11,454 nt of DNA from Spirochaeta sp. UBA2779. GTDB lineage: Bacteria; Spirochaetota; Spirochaetia; DSM-2461. Numbering within the stretch: the first letter of the stretch is position 1; every line of letters starts with the position of its first letter. Positions 6,895-11,454 of the stretch are shown one piece after another. The notes below the pieces were generated by a model. It had not been told where the DNA came from, did not search any database, and was given only the letters and a program-made list of their open reading frames with translations. The stretch lies in NCBI GenBank assembly GCA_002352375.1, contig DEIH01000218.1, positions 1 through 11,454 of the forward strand, in the 5' to 3' direction. The translations under genes were made by a program, and so were the position numbers.

Positions 6895-6923
6895 AATACT
6901 ATATTGAATGGCCAATAGTATTT
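6894..6923 (-). terminator. AT-rich inverted repeat between the orphan gene and the IS; possible terminator
   Basis: AAATACTAT (6894-6902) and ATAGTATTT (6915-6923) are perfect complements around a 12-nt loop. It sits 8 nt beyond the stop of the minus-strand gene at 6931 and abuts the end of the insertion sequence. On the minus strand the stem runs straight into the IS repeat without a U-tract; on the plus strand it ends in TTTTC. It may be a weak terminator or one whose tail was removed by the insertion. The AT-only character of most pairs keeps confidence low. Confidence 0.35.
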
Positions 6924-6930
6924 TCTGCGG

Positions 6931-7311
6931 TTAGTATTGCCGGTAGAATCGTAAAGTTGCCCCTAGTATATCTGTCGACGTGAAGCTGTCCCATTCCACG
7001 TAACCATCATTGTAGAGAGGTTGGAAGTACATCCGTCCGGCTCCAGAATCAAATACACTATCAAAAGAACACCATCCGGATTTACCCCAGTAGGAGTTAT
7101 CCATCCAGAGATCATACCAATCGTTCTCATTGAATCTGCTGTCGTCGATCCGATATACACTGTATCCATCTGCATCAGTATAATTCTCTGCCACTACAAC
7201 ATGGGTCCAGGATTCTACTTTCACGAAATCACTGCCCGACAAAATTTCAAGGAAAAACAGTACAAGAATAATCAGGATAACAGTCTTTCCTCTAAATCTT
7301 CTATTATACAT
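6931..7311 (-). CDS. Hypothetical small membrane-anchored or secreted protein
   Basis: A 126-residue protein I do not recognise. The N-terminus 'MYNRRFRGKT' is basic and followed by a hydrophobic stretch (about 10-26, 'VILIILVLFFLEILSG'), which reads as a signal peptide or signal anchor; there is no lipobox cysteine. The remaining ~100 residues are rich in Asp, Tyr, Trp and Phe ('NENDWYDLWMDNSYWGKSGW', 'NDGYVEWDSF') with a single cysteine, suggesting a small beta-rich extracytoplasmic domain. The frame stays open 25 codons further upstream from a TTG at 7386, but the ATG at 7311 is chosen because a GGAGGTGGAA ribosome site directly precedes it, and the upstream extension translates that site. 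The site could be masked by a CCTCC at 7330-7334 on the template. The gene is AT-richer than the flanking operons and lies between the IS and the divergent importer operon. Confidence 0.65.
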   Translation of the reverse strand: MYNRRFRGKTVILIILVLFFLEILSGSDFVKVESWTHVVVAENYTDADGYSVYRIDDSRFNENDWYDLWMDNSYWGKSGWCSFDSVFDSGAGRMYFQPLYNDGYVEWDSFTSTDILGATLRFYRQY

Positions 7312-7665
7312 TTCCACCTCCAATGTACCGGAGGAGAATGAACGGAATAAAAGAAGACTAACACAAAGTAAGAACCGTTTTTTCAAATCCGGTATTTATT
7401 GTTTGCTCAACAGTATAGTAGCATTAATTTTTATGTACCGTAAACTTTTCCTATAAGAATTGAAGGTTTGAATTGATAACAGAAAAAGTTCCAATTGCTC
7501 ACGGGCTGAAACCAATATACTGGTAAAAACTTGTTCCGAGCTTTTTTCAATTCCACCTTGATCGAGAATCATCGCTTTAATCAGTTTGTGCATCGTTGTG
7601 TATTTCCCGGTTTCTATTGAAAATTCAATTAATCCCCCATATTGTAGTTCGAATGGAGTGTCCGT
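7312..7665. other. 354-nt gap between divergent genes, control region plus doubtful ORF
   Basis: This gap separates the minus-strand orphan gene from the importer operon on the plus strand, so promoters for both directions should lie here. For the minus strand, TTTACG (7444-7439) and TACTAT (7420-7415) with 18-nt spacing is a weak candidate; for the plus strand see the entry at 7617. The sequence is AT-rich. One minus-strand frame stays open through most of it and is listed separately at low confidence. I see no tRNA, no long repeats and no clear terminator. Confidence 0.5.
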
Positions 7666-7671
7666 ATGCAT
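7396..7671 (-). CDS. Doubtful small ORF, unknown
   Basis: An open frame of 91 codons with no family resemblance that I can recognise. Composition ('SSEQVFTSILVSAREQLELFLLSIQTFNSYRKSL') is protein-like and mostly helical-looking, with a plausible hydrophobic periodicity. Against it: its first ATG lies inside the start of the opposite-strand permease gene (shared ATGCAT palindrome), no good ribosome site precedes it, and it would overlay the presumed importer promoter. A shorter form from an internal ATG at 7593 (65 residues) avoids the overlap but has only a weak site (GGGAA). It could be a fragment of a gene degraded when the accessory insert formed. Confidence 0.25.
   Translation of the reverse strand: MHTDTPFELQYGGLIEFSIETGKYTTMHKLIKAMILDQGGIEKSSEQVFTSILVSAREQLELFLLSIQTFNSYRKSLRYIKINATILLSKQ
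7617..7645 (+). promoter_or_regulatory. Candidate promoter for the peptide importer operon
   Basis: TTGAAA (7617-7622) and TATTGT (7640-7645) are separated by 17 nt; the -35 matches five of six consensus bases, the -10 four. Initiation near 7652 would leave about 14 nt of leader, just enough for the GGAG at 7655-7658 before the ATG at 7666. The short leader makes this a tentative call. Confidence 0.4.
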
Positions 7672-8583
7672 AGATATATTTTAAAAAGAATGGGCATGAT
7701 GATTCTGACTTTGCTTCTGATATCTGTTCTCGTGTTTTTTCTGATGCATGCTATTCCCGGCGGGCCCTTTACCGCACAGAGGGAACTGCCACCGGAAGTG
7801 GAAGCGGCTCTGAATGAAAAATACAACCTTGATGCTTCTTTAATGGAACAGCTTATTGATTATCTTGGCGGTCTTTTAAAGGGTGACCTCGGACCATCCA
7901 TTAAATATCCGGGTATGAGGGTGAATGATTTTATCAGAGAGGGGTTTCCGGTCTCAGGCAGACTCGGCCTGATAACCATTCTCTTTGTATTGGCGGCATC
8001 CATACCCCTGGGAATTGTTGCGGCCCTTAGAAACGGGAAATGGCAGGATGTTCTCACTATGCTGTTAGCCACAATCGGTGTAACCATTCCATCGTTTGTA
8101 ATTGCCACCCTGCTGATGTATCTGTTCAGTTACAAGCTGGGCTGGCTTCCGGCCTTCGGTTTTGATTCACCCCTGGGGTACATTCTGCCTGTCATTGCCA
8201 TGGGCGGTTATGCCATGTCTTTTCTGGCCCGGCTGATGCGTTCCAGTCTGCTGGAGGTGATGGGTCAGGATTACATTCGGACAGCAAGAGCCAAGGGGCT
8301 TACTGAGTTCAAGGTAGTTGTACGCCATGCCCTGAGAAATGCCCTGATACCTGTGATTACCATCCTGGGTCCCACAGTAGCCGCCCTTTTAACCGGTTCC
8401 TTTGTGATAGAAAAAATCTTTGCTCTGCCGGGCATGGGTAAGCATTTTGTAACGAGTATCACCAATCGGGATTACACAACGATACTCGGTATCACTATTT
8501 TTTATGCCACTTTCCTGGTGGTGATGATTTTCGTTGTTGATATGTTTTACGTCTTAATCGACCCACGGATTAAATATGAATAA
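7666..8583 (+). CDS. oppB: Oligopeptide/dipeptide-type ABC transporter permease, OppB-like
   Basis: A 305-residue inner-membrane permease. The first helix is at about 9-28 ('MGMMILTLLLISVLVFFLMHAIPGGPF'), followed by an external loop with the DppB/OppB-typical 'LDASLMEQLIDYLGGLLKGDLGPSI' segment. The remaining helices lie at about 100-120, 130-155, 172-195, 228-248 and 275-297. The cytoplasmic EAA loop that docks the ATPase is 'RTARAKGLTEFKVVVRHALRNALIPV' (205-230). The C-terminal 'DMFYVLIDPRIKYE' is the usual family ending. GGAG sits 7 nt before the ATG. The gene overlaps the next permease by 8 nt, so both are coupled. With OppC it forms the membrane channel for short peptides, though related transporters carry nickel, opines or oligosaccharides; near a uronate operon, a glycan substrate cannot be ruled out. 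Confidence 0.9.
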   Translation: MHRYILKRMGMMILTLLLISVLVFFLMHAIPGGPFTAQRELPPEVEAALNEKYNLDASLMEQLIDYLGGLLKGDLGPSIKYPGMRVNDFIREGFPVSGRLGLITILFVLAASIPLGIVAALRNGKWQDVLTMLLATIGVTIPSFVIATLLMYLFSYKLGWLPAFGFDSPLGYILPVIAMGGYAMSFLARLMRSSLLEVMGQDYIRTARAKGLTEFKVVVRHALRNALIPVITILGPTVAALLTGSFVIEKIFALPGMGKHFVTSITNRDYTTILGITIFYATFLVVMIFVVDMFYVLIDPRIKYE

Positions 8584-9751
8584 TTCAAATGTTATGAGTG
8601 AAAATCTCTGGGAAGAGCTGGAATTTTCCCGGGAGAAAAGTGAAACCTTAGCTCTGAAACATCGAAGCTATTCCGGGGATGTTTGGTTCCGGTTCAGACA
8701 TAAGCCGGCTTCTCTTTTCGGACTGTTCCTCATATTATTCATAATACTTTTTGCCGTGTTCGGCCCCATGCTCTCTCCCCACAGTTTTGAAAAGCAGGTA
8801 CTCAGCTTTGTGAATATCCCTCCAAGGATGAATGTGTTCATCATGGGCAGTGACTACATCTATGTCACGAAGAATCTGAAACCGATTCATGTGGCCCGGG
8901 ATGGGGAACTGATAGCCGCATTACCGAGAATCAAGGAAGATCTCTCGAAAAAAATGACGAGTTATGATTTCAATGGGCGGCCGGTTTTTGTTGACTTCAG
9001 CGTGAAGCCTCTGGAGTTGATCGATCCTGACGGCAACAGAGTAACTGAAACTACCAAAGTACATAATAAAACCTATCTCCTGGGTTCCGATAAACTCGGC
9101 CGCGATCTTCTTACCCGTCTGATGATAGGGGCCAGGATTTCTCTGCTTGTTGCCTTTATTGCCGCGCTTACAAATCTGATAATCGGGATACTATACGGTG
9201 GAATTTCAGCCTATGCCGGTGGAAATACGGATAATATCATGATGCGATTCGTGGATGTGGTATCCACCATCCCCCTGACACTCTATGTAATCCTTATTAT
9301 GGTGATTCTGCCTGGAGACACAGGCATCCTGAGTATCATTATCGCCCTGGGATCGGTTTACTGGGTGAACATGGCCAGGGTGGTGAGAGGTCAGATACTC
9401 ACCCTTAAGGAGCAGGACTATGTGCATGGCGCTAAAATCATGGGAACCACAACCTGGAATATTCTTACCCGGCATCTGATTCCCAATGCAATGGGTCCGA
9501 TTATTGTTACCGTTACTATGCTGATTCCCTCGGCGATATTTATTGAAGCTTTTATGAGTTTTATCGGCCTGGGGGTATCACCGCCTATGGCCAGCTGGGG
9601 AACCATGTGTAACGACGCCCTGGAAGCCCTGCGGACCAATCCCTATCAGCTCTTCGCCCCGTCTCTGGCCATCTGCCTGACGATGTTCGGGTTTAATTTT
9701 GTTGGTGACGGGCTCAGAGACGCTCTGGATCCCAAGTTGAAAGGGAGATGA
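8576..9751 (+). CDS. oppC: ABC transporter permease, OppC-like, with enlarged external loop
   Basis: A 391-residue permease, roughly 90 longer than the common OppC/DppC of about 300. After an N-terminal cytoplasmic stretch with 'VWFRFRHKPASLFGL' (OppC_N type), helix 1 is at about 46-68. Residues about 70-167 then form an extended polar, probably extracytoplasmic region before the family landmark 'YLLGSDKLGRDLLTRLMIGARISL' (167-190). The other helices are at about 190-212, 235-262, 305-325 and 360-378. The EAA loop is 'QDYVHGAKIMGTTTWNILTRHLIPNAMGPI' (280-309), and 'MSFIGLGVSPPMASWG' and 'GDGLRDALDPKL' are typical C-terminal motifs. The start overlaps oppB by 8 nt, with only a weak ribosome site; an internal Met at position 7 is an alternative. 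The stop overlaps the ATPase start as ATGA. Family call is firm; the role of the insert is unknown. Confidence 0.9.
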   Translation: MNNSNVMSENLWEELEFSREKSETLALKHRSYSGDVWFRFRHKPASLFGLFLILFIILFAVFGPMLSPHSFEKQVLSFVNIPPRMNVFIMGSDYIYVTKNLKPIHVARDGELIAALPRIKEDLSKKMTSYDFNGRPVFVDFSVKPLELIDPDGNRVTETTKVHNKTYLLGSDKLGRDLLTRLMIGARISLLVAFIAALTNLIIGILYGGISAYAGGNTDNIMMRFVDVVSTIPLTLYVILIMVILPGDTGILSIIIALGSVYWVNMARVVRGQILTLKEQDYVHGAKIMGTTTWNILTRHLIPNAMGPIIVTVTMLIPSAIFIEAFMSFIGLGVSPPMASWGTMCNDALEALRTNPYQLFAPSLAICLTMFGFNFVGDGLRDALDPKLKGR

Positions 9752-10770
9752 GCGAATTGAGCCGATTACTGGAAGTAAAAAATCTTCACACGACATTTTT
9801 CACCCAGGATGGAGAAATCAAGGCGGTGAAGGGTGTTGATTTTCATCTGGACAAGGGTGAAACCCTGGGGATTGTAGGAGAATCGGGAAGCGGAAAATCG
9901 GTAACATCTTTGTCGGTTCTCAGGCTGCTGCCTTCTGCCGGGCGTATCGTCGACGGGGAAATATGGCTGGAAGGTTCCAACCTTGCAAAGGCCGGATCTT
10001 CTGCGCTGAGGGGCGTTCGAGGGGCTAAGATCTCTATGATCTTCCAGGATCCCATGTCATCATTAAACCCTCTTATCCCGGTGGGAAAACAGGTTGAAGA
10101 GATGATTCTCACCCATGAGAGACATTCGAAAGCAGTTGTCCGCAGGATGGTGCTGGATCTGTTCGACAAGGTGCAGATTCCCGATGCTGCAAAGCGTTAC
10201 AAAAGTTATCCCCATGAGTTTTCCGGAGGAATGCGGCAACGGGTGATGATTGCCATGGCTCTGGCCTGCAAGCCCTCCCTGCTGATTGCCGATGAACCCA
10301 CAACGGCCCTGGATGTGACGATTCAGGATCAGATTCTTAAACTTCTCCGTAATCTTCAGGATGAAATGGAGATGTCTATTATTTTTATTTCGCATGACCT
10401 TGGAGTCGTCGCGGAAATCTGTTCCCGGGTAATGGTGATGTACGGGGGAATGGTGATGGAATATGCCGGAATTGAGGATGTATTTGCCCACCCCATGCAT
10501 CCCTATACCATTGGTTTGCTGGAATCGATACCGAGCATCGTACAGGACAGAAGTGTATCGCTGGTACCGATTCCCGGTTCTCCCCCTGATATGTCAAACC
10601 CACCGAAAGGCTGTCCCTTTCATCCCCGCTGCCCTCATGCCCGGAAAATATGCAGCCTGGAGATTCCGCCGATGTTTGAAATCTCCGGGGATCATGGTTC
10701 CCGCTGCTGGCTGTTGGATGAGAAGGCTCCAACAGATAACAATCCTTTTTCCGGGAGCGGCAATGACTGA
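9748..10770 (+). CDS. oppD: Peptide ABC transporter ATPase, OppD-like
   Basis: A 340-residue ATPase that powers the importer from the cytoplasmic face. Walker A 'GESGSGKS' is at 44-51, the Q-loop glutamine in 'MIFQDPMSSLNP' at 100, the ABC signature 'FSGGMRQR' at 158-165, Walker B 'LLIADEP' at 178-184 with the D-loop 'ALD', and the switch histidine is His216 in 'ISHD'. The C-terminal oligopeptide-type extension carries four cysteines (Cys289, 295, 302, 320; 'GCPFHPRCPHARKIC' and 'SRCW'). In related DppD proteins this cysteine set binds an iron-sulfur cluster, and all four positions are retained here. The ATG follows 'AAGGGAG' and overlaps the oppC stop by 4 nt. It overlaps the next ATPase gene by 8 nt. 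Confidence 0.92.
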   Translation: MSELSRLLEVKNLHTTFFTQDGEIKAVKGVDFHLDKGETLGIVGESGSGKSVTSLSVLRLLPSAGRIVDGEIWLEGSNLAKAGSSALRGVRGAKISMIFQDPMSSLNPLIPVGKQVEEMILTHERHSKAVVRRMVLDLFDKVQIPDAAKRYKSYPHEFSGGMRQRVMIAMALACKPSLLIADEPTTALDVTIQDQILKLLRNLQDEMEMSIIFISHDLGVVAEICSRVMVMYGGMVMEYAGIEDVFAHPMHPYTIGLLESIPSIVQDRSVSLVPIPGSPPDMSNPPKGCPFHPRCPHARKICSLEIPPMFEISGDHGSRCWLLDEKAPTDNNPFSGSGND

Positions 10771-11454
10771 TAAATCTGAAGATGTCCTGATCAGAGTGGA
10801 AAACCTGGTGAAACACTTTCCCGTTCCCGGGAAGCGTAAAGCGGTTGTCCATGCCGTAGATGATGTGAGTTTTTCGATCAGAAAAGGAGAAACCCTCGGA
10901 TTGGTTGGAGAGTCCGGATGCGGAAAGTCCACCGTAGCTAAATCCATTATCCGGATGCACAAGCCCACTTCCGGTTCAGTATTTCTCGGTTCTGATGATA
11001 TCGCCTGTTTGAGTGAAAAAGAGCTCCGGCCGTATCGGAAAAGAATGCAAATGGTGTTCCAGGATCCCTATTCATCTCTGAACCCCCGGATGACTGTGCT
11101 GAAGCTTGTTTCCGAGCCGCTGATTGCTCAGGGACTTATCTCAAGCAGTAAGCAGGGCAGGGATATGATTGTTGAAATGCTGAACAAGGTTGGATTATCA
11201 GCTGAGCACACCTCCCGGTATCCCCATGAGTTTTCCGGAGGTCAGCGTCAAAGAATATCCCTTGCCCGGGCCCTCATACTGGAACCGGAGTTCATCATCT
11301 GTGATGAACCGATTTCAGCCCTGGATGTTTCCATTCAGGCCCAGGTTATCAACCTTCTTCAGGAGTTCAAGCAGGAGCAGTATTTAACCTACCTGTTTAT
11401 TGCCCACGATTTATCCATGGTTCGTTACGTTTCAGACCATGTGGGAGTGATGTA
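10763..11454 (+). CDS. oppF: Peptide ABC transporter ATPase, OppF-like (3' partial)
   Basis: An open frame of 230 codons runs off the right edge. It starts at ATG 10763, overlapping the oppD stop by 8 nt, with GGGAG seven nt upstream. Landmarks: an N-terminal 'LVKHFPV' strand typical of OppF; 'KAVVHAVDDVSFSIRKGETLGLVGE'; Walker A 'GESGCGKS' at 49-56; Q-loop 'MVFQDPYSSLNPRM' (Gln100); signature 'FSGGQRQR' at 157-164; Walker B 'FIICDEP' at 177-183 with 'SALD'; and the switch histidine at 215 in 'IAHDLSMVRYVSDHVGVM'. The Cys in Walker A and the 'HFPV' start separate it from OppD and pair the two as a heterodimeric ATPase. The missing C-terminal ~90 residues should hold the remainder of the domain and the oligopeptide-type tail. 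Confidence 0.92.
   Translation, partial: MTDKSEDVLIRVENLVKHFPVPGKRKAVVHAVDDVSFSIRKGETLGLVGESGCGKSTVAKSIIRMHKPTSGSVFLGSDDIACLSEKELRPYRKRMQMVFQDPYSSLNPRMTVLKLVSEPLIAQGLISSSKQGRDMIVEMLNKVGLSAEHTSRYPHEFSGGQRQRISLARALILEPEFIICDEPISALDVSIQAQVINLLQEFKQEQYLTYLFIAHDLSMVRYVSDHVGVM

Noticed and set aside
5596..6919. CAATAGT at 5596-5602 and 6913-6919 as a target-site duplication
   Set aside because: The copies lie 8 and 19 nt away from the element ends, not adjacent, and a 7-nt match in AT-rich DNA is expected by chance.
7021..7341. Plus-strand 106-codon frame across the orphan gene
   Set aside because: It is the antisense of the better supported minus-strand gene, without a ribosome site or recognisable domain.
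7312..7386. Longer form of the orphan exported protein from TTG 7386, with its own signal-like N-terminus
   Set aside because: The extra 25 codons translate the strong GGAGGTGG ribosome site of the ATG at 7311, and no good site precedes the TTG.
1..11454. CRISPR arrays, tRNA or rRNA genes, riboswitches
   Set aside because: No regularly spaced repeats, cloverleaf-like sequence or rRNA-like segments were seen; gaps between genes are short apart from 7312-7665.

Overview
The window reads as a bacterial chromosome with intermediate base composition. It holds two compact, co-directional metabolic and transport blocks separated by an AT-richer accessory insert. The organism cannot be fixed from the sequence. 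An OppC-type permease with an enlarged external loop and a tight uronate-type sugar operon would fit a heterotrophic, polysaccharide-degrading anaerobe such as a spirochaete or a Firmicutes-like lineage. That is a low-confidence inference.

Block 1 (1-4804, all +) looks like one transcription unit whose promoter lies upstream of the window. In order it encodes: an XRE-type helix-turn-helix regulator with a C-terminal cupin sensor (5' end cut off); a cytoplasmic GH88-type unsaturated glucuronyl hydrolase; a single-domain cupin with a textbook metal site; a Gfo/Idh/MocA-type NAD(P)-dependent oxidoreductase; an SDR oxidoreductase of the sugar-operon 'FabG-like' type; and a YbaK/prolyl-tRNA deacylase-type protein. 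Spacing runs from 1-nt overlaps to 20 nt. The likely logic is import of an unsaturated uronyl oligosaccharide, cleavage by GH88, rearrangement by the cupin and oxidoreduction by the two dehydrogenases, with the XRE-cupin protein sensing an intermediate. No recognisable kduI, kduD or kdg gene is in view, so the downstream chemistry is open.

Accessory insert (4805 to about 7665) holds a VapBC-type toxin-antitoxin pair behind a perfect 8-bp inverted repeat; a complete IS4-family element with 19-bp terminal inverted repeats and a transposase broken by a one-base frameshift; a small membrane-anchored or secreted aromatic-rich protein of unknown function on the minus strand; and a doubtful small minus-strand ORF.

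Block 2 (7666 to past 11454, all +) is an oligopeptide/dipeptide-type ABC importer: two permeases (OppB- and OppC-like) and two ATPases (OppD- and OppF-like), all joined by 4-8-nt overlaps. The second ATPase runs off the end. No substrate-binding protein precedes the permeases. The OppC-like permease carries roughly 100 residues between its first membrane helix and the conserved core, which is the most unusual protein-level feature here.

I did not find a convincing wholly new system. The best candidates for a closer look are the uronate-type operon with its built-in sensor, the OppC insertion, the inverted repeat spanning the antitoxin start, and the orphan secreted protein next to the IS.
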